From: Strongyloides papillosus
Lineage: Eukaryota; Nematoda; Chromadorea; Rhabditida; Strongyloididae
DNA length: 64,000 bases
NCBI GenBank assembly: GCA_005656395.1
Contig: SRSI01000050.1
Span: 4,650,001 to 4,714,000, forward strand
Direction of reading: 5' to 3'
Position numbers and translations under genes: made by a program. Within the stretch, counting starts at the first letter, position 1, and each line of letters starts with the position of its first letter. This document shows positions 1 to 10,365 of the stretch, piece by piece. Under the pieces are notes generated by a model that saw only the letters and a program-made list of their open reading frames with translations, did not search any database and had not been told where the DNA came from.

Positions 1-49
1 GATTTCCTTTTTATTTTCATTCATAATTTTCAATAAAAATGCAACTTAC

Positions 50-125
50 TTGGTACCGGAATCGGTGGTGGTGAGGAATTAGTAAAATCTTTATCCTTTT
101 CATTCAATTGAATAGAATCACTCAT
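50..125 (-). CDS. First exon of a gene leaving the left edge
   Basis: An ATG at 125 (minus strand) opens a frame that starts MSDSIQLNEKDKDF, continues through a proline-rich stretch (SSPPPIPVP) and reaches a consensus donor GTAAGT at 49-44, leaving phase 1. The rest of the gene is outside the window or beyond an intron whose acceptor I cannot place; an AAAAAG about 45 bp downstream is a weak candidate. The product is not recognisable from 25 residues. Confidence 0.45.
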
Positions 126-3100
126 CTTTCCCTATCTAAAATTAAAAAATAACGATAAAAAGGAGTGTAATAAAAATAAAAGACAAAGATTAAGTTTAAA
201 TTTCCTGGAAACGTTAAATTCTTCCCCACTGATGTGCAAAAAATTTATAGAAAAAAAAATTATTTACAATAAAATATCAAAGCACAAAAAATATCAGTAC
301 CAATAAGACAAAATAAATAAAGCGTTAAAATCAGATAGATAATGTTAATGTACTTTTGATTAATGACAAAGTACTTATATATTTCTAAGTAGTATAATAA
401 ACGTTAAAATTTAATTTTAAATATCCTTAACATATGTTAAATAATAATAATATTATTATTATTGTTCACTTTAGATAATTGAATCTCAAAAATATGACAC
501 ATAATTGTAATGTGAAGAATTTTTGAAAATGACAGGAGTACAAAAAGAAGAGCAATATTAACTGACACCATAGACAGCTTATACGGAAAACAACATATGT
601 GATAAATATAACATAATAGAATCGGTTAAAAAGGGGATAAACTCTAGAGTGAAAGGGTATTAATAATATTGTATAATAAAAAATATTAAGCAACGGAATG
701 TTTTAAAATTAGTTGGCATAATAAATTAAGAGAACGTAAAGTTAAACTTATTTTTTTAGCTAAAAACAATTTATAAAACTAGATAAAATTGTAGGGTTAA
801 TAAATTATTAATATTGTGAAAAAAATTTCAAAGACAAATATAAAAGTCATACCACCTTCAGGAGAGCGATGACATAAAAATTTTTTCACAAAAATCATTA
901 AATTCTTTTATTTAATAAGAATATAAAATTTTTATTTATCAATTATTAGAAAGAATTTTCATAATAAAATTTTGGAAACATTGAATTGGAAAGAGTAAAT
1001 AGAAAAAATGATGAAGAAAGTTGTTTTATTTAAATATTTTCTATATCAAAATTTTGTGATTAAAAAATAAATATATTTAATATAAATAAATACTATAGGA
1101 GAATTCTATTTTAATATATAATAATCAATGAGTGTATGAGATATACTTGAGAATAGTGGACATTAATAGTAAAAATAACGTGAATGTCCAAAAATCTACG
1201 ACAATTATCAAATATAAAATAAAGAAATGTTATTGGTGTATAATGTTCATTTGAGGTAAATATTTTAATTGTGTACTTTTAGAGTAAATATTATCTTACT
1301 ATTTAAATATAAATAGATTAAATATTAATTTATTAATAAGGGTTAACTATATAATTATGACGTATTATTTATTAGTTATCTTTGTTTTATACTATATTAT
1401 GACTTTCAAAAGATAAGATAAATAAACAAAGCGAATAAAAAAAATAACAACCTTATAAAATGTATATATTGCATAGTATGTATAGTTAGTAGATATAGTT
1501 AGATATATAAATAAATGATTATAATGGAAATGAAAGGTTAACAATGTACACTTTTTCAATGGTGGCATCATAAAAAACTTTTGCCCGGTCCATTATAAAA
1601 CAAAATGAACATTCTACATAAAGAAAGAAGTACTAATTACTTTTATATAATATTAAGACAATACTAATACTCACACAACATAAAAATTTATCTTCTACTG
1701 ACAAATAATCTTAAATATGAAATTTAAAGATAATAAATAACAAACTATTAAGGATAGAAATATTTTTAAATTGAAATAAGAATGATGAAATTTATACATA
1801 TCTAAAAGCCTCACTTTTTTTCCCTTTATTTTAACAAGACAAACATTGTGATTTTTTTGGAGAATTAAAACAAAATATTCTTACGCATCATACTTTTAGT
1901 TAAAAGATGCTATATATCTATTAACCAGACTGTCTAGCGAAAATACAAAAGTTATTTATGGTTTTTAAAGAAAAAAACATAGAAATTGAAAGATTAAATC
2001 TTCTGGAATTCCAGAGAGTTTCAATTGAAAATATAAAATTAGTTATAAATAAATTATATTTAATTTTTAGAGATAAGATATTCATGATATATAAACATTG
2101 TACAAAAATATTAAATATATTTGTTTAATATAATTGTAATTTGTATAAAAATATATATATTGGATGAAAAACAAAAAATTCTTCCTTCTAAAAAATATTA
2201 ATATAAATGTACTAATAATAAATTTTCATTTAACTTTGGTAACTTTTAAAATTAGAATGTCTCTTGATTGCGTAATCTATAGTATAATATAAGAACTTTT
2301 TTATATAATTTTAGAAGTAGTATAGACGTATTTTATGTATACATTGTCTATGAGTATAAATTTAACTCATTATTTGGCAATCATTATGGTAGAATACAAA
2401 TGAAAAAGCTAAAATCGTCATTGAGATATCGTATAATCATATATCAACATGGATCATTAATTTAATGGATGTTATATAATGTCTCATACTTCAAGAATAT
2501 CTCCATAAAATTTTTATTACCTTTTTATAAAGTAATTGTAGGTACATTTATCAATGTATATACTTTTATTTATTAGATGATGTTAAAAAAAGCGACAAAA
2601 TACATTTATTTATTCCATATTAAAATGTAGACATTTGATAATAATCCTATCATAAAATAATATCGTTATACCACACCTTTAATTGATAAAATAAATCTGA
2701 TTTAAATAACAGAATTATAAAACACTGATAACTTTTTTACAAAACACACTTAACGTACAAAAACAATACTTTTCCACAATCATTTATACAAACAATAATA
2801 ATAACTATTTACTAATTAATTTACGATCAAAAATAATACAGAAAATGTGAATTTTATTACACTTCCAATAAACATGTGCATAATTTCCAATATTAGACAA
2901 AAAAAAAGGAATGTCTTTAATTTCCCAATTAAAAGCATAATAATTTGATAACCAAACGATAGTGGTGTAAATTTGTAACAACTATCACATACATATATAC
3001 CCTGAGAATGTCAGGCAAATTTTTATCACAAATTGATACTTTATTATATATCAACACTCTCTTGAAGTTATTTTATAATTAGAAGATTGGGTATATAAAA

Positions 3101-3444
3101 ATTCCTTTTGTTCTAATACTATATAGTATATATTCATTTTTTTCTTTTAATATAAAGTTATTGTAACACATCGTAATACCACTTAATAGGATAAACCATT
3201 TTCGTTATGGAATAATTTTATCAGGTATGTTTTACCTTAAAGCATCAAAAATATCTTATTTCATCGTCTCTTACTCCGATGTTTAGCATGCCAATTATTA
3301 ACTTTTAACCTTTTACTTCTCCGTACTTTATTTAAATGTTGTGGAGTATAAAAAAGATTTTTGAAGACAATTTTCATCATTAATAACTTATGTATATTTT
3401 AGGGGTATTAATTAAGTTCCAAAACCATTATTATAAAATAATAA
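126..3444. other. AT-rich intergenic DNA, no gene seen
   Basis: About 3.3 kb dominated by A/T runs and short TATA-like tracts. A 75-codon frame on the minus strand (466-693) is phenylalanine/leucine/tyrosine rich, as expected of AT-rich noise, and is not called. No tRNA, long repeat or coding-like exon pair was recognised. The 100-150 bp before 3445 presumably carry the promoter of the next gene. Confidence 0.5.
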
Positions 3445-4917
3445 ATGTCCAGTAAGGGAGAACTCACATTAAGTGATATTTTTATAGATTCATCATTCTC
3501 TGAAATGTCACTTAACAACTCTAAAGATGTTAAACAACAATCCACTAAAACTAAGAAAAAAAAATGTGAAGATGTAATAAAAAATATTTGTAAAGAACGA
3601 CAAAATAGGAAAAAACAAACCAAATCCGGAGCCCCAATATATTTCAGTACAGATGAACAGTTTGAAATTGTGAACTTTTATGATGATATTAGTCAGTATA
3701 TAGTAAAAAAGAGAAAACGTTCTTCTTTATCGGTTTACAGGACAATTCTTTCATCTCTTCATCTTTACTGTACCCAAATATACACTCAAACAGATGATGA
3801 ATTTTTTATTGATTTCTTCAAGAAATGGTTTAATGATATGAATACTTTTAAGGAGTATATAAAAAATTCTCCTATGACGTGTGAAGAAAAAGTCAAATTC
3901 CACGAAACTGTAATCTTATTAACTCTTCATGCCGCTTCAATAGATGTAGAAACTTTTAATTTGGAAAATATTGCAACTTTAGTACATTTTATTTATTTCA
4001 ATACTAATGATGATCGTATTTTTGAATTTTTCAACATTACTATATGCGATGAATTTTCGTTAACCATCCCAAATGTTATCATCAAGATTTACAATAGGAT
4101 GAATTTTAGAAATATCCCTAAGGATATAAAGCATTATTGTCGTAGGAGCGAGAAAGAACATTCAAAGGAGGGAAAGACACAAAGAAAAGAAAGATCTTTA
4201 TTTTTGGAGAAACCTTATAATTTTGGTTCACAGTGTACTTCAAACAGTATCGTGTCAAAGAGAAATGATATTGGGAAGGGAGATCTATCAAACAAAGATG
4301 GAGGATCAAAGTTAAAAGAAATTAGGAGAAAGAAAATCGAAGACCTTCTAATAACTTGTGGTGATGAAAGTTCTTCTCGTTTTAATAATAGTTATCTCCT
4401 TAAGTTAACGGACAAGAAGAGGCAGCAAGATAAAAAGAAGTTCAATAGTAGTATGCCAACAGATTTTAGTCATCTAGTTAAGAATGCCAATTCAGAATTG
4501 TCAATAGAAATTCAAGATTCGGAAGAATACAATAATATTCAACCTCCAAAAGTATTAGTACCAGGAACACCAGAAAAGATTCTACGTGAAAGAAATTTAA
4601 GTAGGAAAAGAAATCATTCTTTTAGTAATCCATTATCAATGAGTAACAATAACTCAAATCGCCGTAGATTACTATCAATTAGAGATAACAACGATATTGA
4701 TTCATCACAACTAAGAACACCAAGAAATTACCAAAATGAGGATGGTTGTAGTAAAAGTACTCAGGAGCCGAATTATCCAAACATCGTCTTCGAAACCCCA
4801 CCACATAAAATAAAAAACAGAAGATTATCCAAAGAATTAATCAAGATTTCTGATTTAGCCAAAAAAAATATTTGCAATGGAAGAAAAACTAATAATTCTA
4901 TTTTAAATTTCTCATAA
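3445..4917 (+). CDS. Orphan basic nuclear-type protein with TP motifs
   Basis: Single-exon gene of 490 residues starting MSSKGELTLSDIF. Residues about 60-215 look folded and mostly helical (FEIVNFYDDISQYI, VKFHETVILLTLHAASIDVE). The remainder is Lys/Arg/Ser/Asn rich and probably disordered. Three proline-directed sites with basic residues near them stand out in the C-terminal third: VPGTPEK, LRTPRN and FETPPHK, typical of CDK substrates. KRKR and NRRRLL clusters suggest a nuclear location. I do not recognise the family. The arrangement, a helical N-terminal part followed by a basic tail with TP sites, is loosely like replication-licensing factors such as Treslin/SLD3, but this is speculation. 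The downstream cyanase gene is convergent, 162 bp away. Confidence 0.75.
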   Translation: MSSKGELTLSDIFIDSSFSEMSLNNSKDVKQQSTKTKKKKCEDVIKNICKERQNRKKQTKSGAPIYFSTDEQFEIVNFYDDISQYIVKKRKRSSLSVYRTILSSLHLYCTQIYTQTDDEFFIDFFKKWFNDMNTFKEYIKNSPMTCEEKVKFHETVILLTLHAASIDVETFNLENIATLVHFIYFNTNDDRIFEFFNITICDEFSLTIPNVIIKIYNRMNFRNIPKDIKHYCRRSEKEHSKEGKTQRKERSLFLEKPYNFGSQCTSNSIVSKRNDIGKGDLSNKDGGSKLKEIRRKKIEDLLITCGDESSSRFNNSYLLKLTDKKRQQDKKKFNSSMPTDFSHLVKNANSELSIEIQDSEEYNNIQPPKVLVPGTPEKILRERNLSRKRNHSFSNPLSMSNNNSNRRRLLSIRDNNDIDSSQLRTPRNYQNEDGCSKSTQEPNYPNIVFETPPHKIKNRRLSKELIKISDLAKKNICNGRKTNNSILNFS

Positions 4918-5079
4918 AAACTTTTATTTTTAATATTTATTTGTATTTCTGTATAATAAAAAAATGTATTGTAAGAATGACGAAAATATGTTAGTTTTTT
5001 TTAATTTGATAACATACCACCACTCCTGTGGTTTGTATATTTTTTGATGATAATGATATTTGATGTAACCTTGAGTTTG

Positions 5080-5647
5080 TTAGAATTTCTTATATGGTAA
5101 ATATTTTCCAGAGAATACTAATTTAACTCGTTCAACACCGTTCTCGATTTCTTTTTCAACGTTCATGTTAAAGTCAATAGCGGACATGATACCGTCACCG
5201 AAATCCTCATGAACAATCTCTTTAATGGTTTCTCCATAAACTTTTATAATCTAAAAAAAATAAGTGGAAATATACATAAATGGAAGTATATATAAATAAT
5301 ACCTCATTTAATCTATAAACAAGAGGATCTTGACTAATATCTTTACTGGCTCTAACGGGTGGTATTGTTAACCAAGCATAAGCAGAGTGTGGTAAACCAA
5401 AATGATTAACAACAGCCTTAGCAACATCATCAGGCATAGCAAATTGTCCCAAACAAGCAGCAATAAACCATTCCTTACCAACATCTCTAGTTTCATAAAA
5501 TTCTTTTGAGCACCTCTCGAACATATCCTTCCATGGAATATGATTATAAGTTATAAAAAGTTTCAAATAATCTGTAACATCCTCTCTGCTCTTAAAAAAC
5601 TTGGGTGCATGTAAAAAACCATCATCAGCAACATTAATGTCTAACAT
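5080..5647 (-). CDS. cynS: Cyanase (cyanate hydratase), two exons
   Basis: Exon 1 is 5647-5303 and exon 2 is 5250-5080, joined across a 52-bp intron (donor GAG|GTATTA, acceptor TTTTTAG). The product has 171 residues; the E. coli enzyme has 156. Cyanase converts cyanate and bicarbonate to ammonia and CO2 via carbamate. Family signatures are all present: AACLGQFAMPDD in the N-terminal helical domain (compare AALLGQQALPAD), IPPVRA, DPLVYRLNE, VYGETIKEIVHEDFGDGI and the C-terminal SGKYLPYKKF. The three catalytic residues correspond to Arg112 and Glu115 (YRLNE) and Ser138 (GIMSAI). Glu115 is the last codon of exon 1, so the intron lies at the edge of the active-site motif. No transit or signal peptide is obvious, so it is probably cytosolic. 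Cyanases are common in bacteria, fungi and plants and patchy in animals. Confidence 0.95.
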
Positions 5648-6546
5648 ATTTTTCTTACAATAATAGAAAATAAGTAAAAATAAAAGTTAGTAATTTTTAT
5701 TATGATGAGATGATTTTATAGTGGTGAGCTTTTAATACTGACGATTTTAAAGTTGTTTGCTTTAAATTTAATTTCTCTAAGGTCAAACATATACGTGATC
5801 AAGGTTTTTAGATTGATACAAGTTATAATCAAATTATCTTATCAAGATTCTTATGTAACTGATACATTTTTTAATCTACACATTTATAAAAAACATAACA
5901 CCTTGATTAAAAAAATATTACCTCTGGTAAGGTAAACAAACACAAATAGTACACACAAAACAAAAAGTCAATCTTAACTCTCATTATTCATCATCCAAAT
6001 TAAAACTCAACTTGACAACACAAATTAATCTCCAACATTAATAATCACTATGTACAAATTCTTTTTTAGCAACATAATAATGACAATAAACACATTAATT
6101 CATGCTAATAAAGGATAAAAAATTCTAGTTAAACAAATATTTTAATATAAAAATTGATACGTTAAAATAAATATTAACATTTTATCGTAGTTTGATTTTA
6201 TAAAATTATTAAAATATTATTTACTAGTCATAATCAACAACCTCCTACATATGGCTTTTGATAAGGACAAAAGAAAAAATTGTTGATCAAACTAATCTCA
6301 TCAATTTTTTTGAAGGTCTTCTGTGGTTTTGTGATACGTTTATTAAAGTTTTTGGTTATTTAATCAGCTATACTAATTTTTTTTATTGTTCTTTTATAGA
6401 CGTAAAATGATTTTTGTAGTTTCCTGTGTATTCCCTTATTAAAACACAAATTTAGATTTTGTTTACGATGTAGATTTTGAACAAACATAAACCTATATAT
6501 AACGGTTCTAATTTTTGAATTTTACAGATCAAAAAATCGTCTAAAA
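5648..6546. other. Intergenic, divergent promoter region
   Basis: About 0.9 kb between the divergently transcribed cyanase and CAP genes. A TTTTACAG at 6520-6527, 19 bp before the CAP start codon, is a good candidate trans-splice (spliced-leader) acceptor. A minor open frame at 5753-5935 is AT-rich noise. Confidence 0.4.
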
Positions 6547-7095
6547 ATGAATTCTTTATTCAAAATCATCGCTACTCTTGTTATGGCTGCCGCCTTTGCT
6601 TCAGCTGCCGTTGATGTTCCTGCCTTAAGAGAATTAGTAAGTTTACATTTTTTAGCATACCTCTTCAATAGAGGCTTCTTCTAGTTTCTCACTCAAACAA
6701 ACGACTACCGTGTTCTTCACCAAGTAGACAAGGTTGTTGTTAACAGTACAATCCAAGCCGGTGCTCAAGAATGGGCTGATTACTTAGCTTTTACCTACAA
6801 AGGACTTAAACACAGTTCCAGTGGACTTGGAGAAAATCTTGCTTATGCTTCATCATCAATCGCCAATAGAGCCGTCAAAATGTGGTATGATGAAGTTCAA
6901 TATTACAACTTCTCCGCACCAGGATTCTCCTCAGCTACAGGACACTTCACCCAATTAGTATGGAAAAACTCTAAACAAGTTGGTTTTGGAATTACTGAAA
7001 GTAACGGAATCGTTTTCGTTGTATGCAGATATTACCCACCAGGTAATTACCTTGGTCAATTCGACAAGAACGTCTTCCCAGCCAAACTTAATTAA
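6547..7095 (+). CDS. Secreted CAP/SCP-TAPS protein, GAPR-1-like
   Basis: Exon 1 is 6547-6636 and exon 2 is 6685-7095 (48-bp intron, GTAAGT...TTCTAG, phase 0); the product has 166 residues. The N-terminus is a signal peptide (MNSLFKIIATLVMAAAFASA). The CAP signatures are visible: GLKHSSSGLGENLAY carries a His/Glu cleft pair, GHFTQLVWKNSKQVGFG is the CAP1 motif and VVCRYYPPGNYLGQF is the CAP2 motif. There is one compact CAP domain with few cysteines and no C-terminal cysteine-rich extension, as in GAPR-1/PRY1 proteins. SCP/TAPS genes are greatly expanded in Strongyloides and are among the proteins associated with parasitism. The gene has noticeably higher GC in third positions than its neighbours, suggesting high expression. 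Confidence 0.92.
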
Positions 7096-8175
7096 TAATA
7101 ATAATAAGAAAAAACTTTTTTAACTGAATTTGAAGTGAAAATGCTTTATTACTTATTCATAAATGCTTTAACAATTTGAATTGCTTTAAAATTATCATAT
7201 TATTTTATTGTTTTTATATCTAAAATAAATATGATTTTTTTCAATATTATTATATTTTTTCCAAAACATTTATGAGTCATAATAAAATTTGAATTTCAAA
7301 AATAAATAATCCCAGCATTATATAAAATACAATAAATTTTAATTGTGGTTATTTGTATATGTTATATAAAAAATAAAAATAATTTCTGATAAGCTAAAAT
7401 AAGCACTTTGCTTAAACTTTTCCAAATAAAGCATACTATCCACTATTTGTACTTTGATTTTCCAAAGATCATAAAGAAAAAAAGTTTTTTTCTATTTATT
7501 TATACTTTGTAAAATTTTTATGATAGACAAAAAAAGAGAGAAGGAGTATTAGAATGTAGTGCAGTGGAAGTGTTAAGATTAGTTGTATAAATTTTTTTAA
7601 AATATTTATTTAGTTTACTATTTTAAATACTTTACATCATGTTATAATCATGTATTATATATTTATTTTATCAAAAAAATCATATTATTAATGTATACTT
7701 TAAAAAAAAACTTATCTAAGAAAAATTAATATATTATTAATTAGTATGATTACCTATCTATAACTTCAAACATTACCAACTAATTCTAACATGTTAATCA
7801 AATGTCCACTCCCTTTAACGTGATAAAAAAAATTTCCATCACTAAAAAGAAACGTTATAATAGATAATAGTTTAAAAATCACTAAAAAAGGTCAAATAAA
7901 CCAAGATAATTTTTTTTATAATGTTATATATTATTTATTTTTTTTGGTAGACAGATTTTTTTTGAAAGATGTTTACTAAATGAATATATATGTTCAGTGG
8001 GTGTTTCTATATTTATCATTTTTTATAATCTTATTTAGTATTAATTTCTAAACTTTTTTTTATACTATGTTGTAAACTTTTTTTACCACTCTATTTTATC
8101 GGTTATTCTACTTTTTTTATTTGCAGAGTTGATATCGTCTATATATTAATTAGTTAAGGGGAAATTTTTTTTATT
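7096..8175. other. AT-rich intergenic DNA
   Basis: About 1.1 kb with no recognisable gene. TTTGCAG at 8120-8126 lies 50 bp before the next ORF and could be a spliced-leader acceptor. Confidence 0.4.
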
Positions 8176-9210
8176 TTGATACTAATAGTAACTGAGATGA
8201 AGAAGTATACAAATATCGAGTTGGAGAAAAACATTATTATTAACTATGAACTGTCTAAAAGTTTACCAACTTTTAAAGATGTTCTCATTGGGGATGGGAA
8301 TTTAATTAATAGGCTTAGTGATAAATATAACGGAAAAGAAAATGATAAAAGAAGAGAGGAGAGTTTGAGTATTTCAACATATGGTAATATTCAATCTTCA
8401 AATACCTGTGGAAAATCACCGGGACGTAAAAAAACCCATCCAGTATGGATATTCTTCAAAGACCTGAAAGATGAAAAAACAAACGAACACGGTATCATAT
8501 GTTTACATTGTAAATGGAAAGGAACAGATAAATCTCCAAATTATCTTCAAGTACATTTGAAAAAATTTCACTCAAATGATGGGATTTATGGTAAATATTG
8601 TACTGCTTTATCATTAATCCCTATACATCCTTATTCGAGAAAAAAAGGAGGGTCTAATGATAGATTATCTCGACATCTTTATAATTCAGGAAAAGTTTAT
8701 CATATTAATAATTCTAGGCCAAATTCCTTTAATTTATCAACATTTAATCCGTTTCTTAATTCATTATCTTTACTACAAGATAAAATCAATGAATCCAAAA
8801 ACAACTTAACAAAATTATCAAATGAATTTCAAGATAACTCTGTCATCAAGTTGGTTGGCGGAAAGAATATTACTTCAGCATTTACAAAAGATAAAATTGA
8901 CCAAGAAATTCTATTAACAAGTCCATCGATACCAAATAAAGAAAACTTCTTCACTCAACTCTTCGGTATAGCCAAAGACCTAGGAATCTCAATAACATAC
9001 ACCTACGACAACCACCACGAATTCCTATTCTCCAAAAGAGATATCCATGACAGATCAGTTATCCTCAAAGATTACCCCAATGAGATAAAGGTCTACGAAA
9101 AAACCAACAATAACACCATTGAATGTGAGGTATTCAAAAAATGTGACTGGACTCAGATGAATTGGGCTATACGTGGTAGAATTCAGAGTATTCTTTTCAA
9201 AGAAGATTAA
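8176..9210 (+). CDS. BED-type zinc-finger protein
   Basis: Single-exon protein of 344 residues, or 337 if the second Met (8197, MKKYTNIELEK) is the start. Residues about 86-133 form a BED zinc finger: HPVWIFFKDLKDE supplies the aromatic start, Cys109 and Cys112 form the CxxC pair and His127 and His132 the HxxxxH pair. BED fingers bind DNA and occur in chromatin or promoter-binding factors and in domesticated hAT transposases. No transposase or hAT dimerisation domain is visible in the rest, so this is more likely a regulator. The middle is Asn/Ser rich. The C-terminal 85 residues (ENFFTQLFGIAKDLGI... to the stop) look like a second folded module that I cannot name. Confidence 0.85.
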   Translation: MILIVTEMKKYTNIELEKNIIINYELSKSLPTFKDVLIGDGNLINRLSDKYNGKENDKRREESLSISTYGNIQSSNTCGKSPGRKKTHPVWIFFKDLKDEKTNEHGIICLHCKWKGTDKSPNYLQVHLKKFHSNDGIYGKYCTALSLIPIHPYSRKKGGSNDRLSRHLYNSGKVYHINNSRPNSFNLSTFNPFLNSLSLLQDKINESKNNLTKLSNEFQDNSVIKLVGGKNITSAFTKDKIDQEILLTSPSIPNKENFFTQLFGIAKDLGISITYTYDNHHEFLFSKRDIHDRSVILKDYPNEIKVYEKTNNNTIECEVFKKCDWTQMNWAIRGRIQSILFKED

Positions 9211-9406
9211 GAATTTTTAAACATTTTTTTTCTATTACCATGTAGATTATACTTGATATTATCACTTAATAATATTATTATCCCTGTTTACCTATAAAAT
9301 GATCCGATATAGAAGATTAGATTTTAAAATGTTGTTCTTAAAAAGATATTTGGTGATATGTTGATAATTTTTAAAAATTATATTTTGTTTAAACTTTTTT
9401 TAATTG

Positions 9407-10034
9407 ATGAGAAGGATAAATATTTTTTGGAAGATTACAAGGAATTTATGTTCGAATGTAAGAATTAATTTTAGAAAACTAATGTATTAATATTTTAGGT
9501 AAACAATGGCAACAGAAAACTCCCAATAACATTTCGTATGTTTCTACTGATAAACTAAAAAGAAAGTAATAAAAAAAGATAATTTAAGGGAATGTAAAAA
9601 AAGAATTCCTCCGTAGTAGTGGACCAGGAGGGCAAAATGTAAACCAAGTTTCAACAAAAGTTCAATTAACCTGCCATATTGATGATGTTTGTGGGATTAC
9701 AAATGAATTAAAAGAGTATGTTAAGGAGAAACATAAATTCACAAAAGATGGTGAAATTATCGTCCAATCTGATAAATTTAGATCACAGGTACATTTAAAA
9801 AATTAAATATATTTCATTTTATTAGACTGATAATCATGAGGACTGTTACCAAAAGTTGTATAACATTTTCGAAAAATACCACAAAGAATTGGAGATCATC
9901 AATAGGGAACCAACAAAAGAAGAAATTGAAATTTTAGAAAAAAGGTATCATAAATGTTTTATATAAAACTTTTTTTTTGTAGAGAAAAAAGGAGAGCTCA
10001 ATATCGGTTGGAAGAAAAAAAAGGAGAGCATTGA
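9407..10034 (+). CDS. mrpl58: Mitochondrial ICT1/mL62-type peptidyl-tRNA hydrolase
   Basis: Five short exons: 9407-9457, 9499-9535, 9589-9788, 9826-9944, 9983-10034, with introns of 41, 53, 37 and 38 bp. All phases agree and give 152 residues. Exon 1 (MRRINIFWKITRNLCSN) has the Arg/hydrophobic character of a mitochondrial targeting peptide. Exon 3 carries FLRSSGPGGQNVNQVSTKV, the class I release-factor domain with the catalytic GGQ at residues 43-45. The Lys/Arg/Glu-rich tail (NREPTKEEIEILEKREKRR) matches the ribosome-binding tail of ICT1. ICT1 rescues stalled mitoribosomes and is a structural large-subunit protein in mammals. The tail stops early (TGA 10032), right after an A8 run at 10015-10022; one base less or more there would extend the basic tail by about 15 residues. 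Confidence 0.85.
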
Positions 10035-10365
10035 AAAAACAAAGTCGATCATCATCATCTTATTTTGATTAACAACTCCCTTCTTCTTTTCTTTTTACAA
10101 TAATTATCGTTATTAAAAGTTTAATGTGTCATCATTTTTATTTACCTATATCGAATGAGAATTGATAAAAAAATTTTTAAATCTAAATATAAATACTTAT
10201 GATATCATTGTTTAAATATATTAAGTTAAATAATTATATTTACATATTTTTTTTTAATTTCTAGACTAATCTTGTTTTTTACAGAGTTAGCCACCAACAG
10301 TAAAGTCTTAATCTTGATAAAAAATATTATTTTAACGTATAAAAAGTAACTTTAACTTTTTTAAT
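10035..10365. other. Intergenic, promoter of the MFS gene
   Basis: About 330 bp. GTTTTTTACAG ending at 10284 is a likely trans-splice acceptor 82 bp before the next start codon. A short stretch just after 10034 reads as a basic peptide in another frame (see the finding on the ICT1 tail). Confidence 0.4.

Noticed and set aside
466..693. 75-codon minus-strand frame, hydrophobic
   Set aside because: Composition is what AT-rich DNA yields by chance (Phe, Leu, Ile, Tyr); no splice partner, promoter or family.
5753..5935. 60-codon plus-strand frame between cyanase and CAP genes
   Set aside because: Starts with a non-ATG codon, AT-driven composition, no homology recognised.
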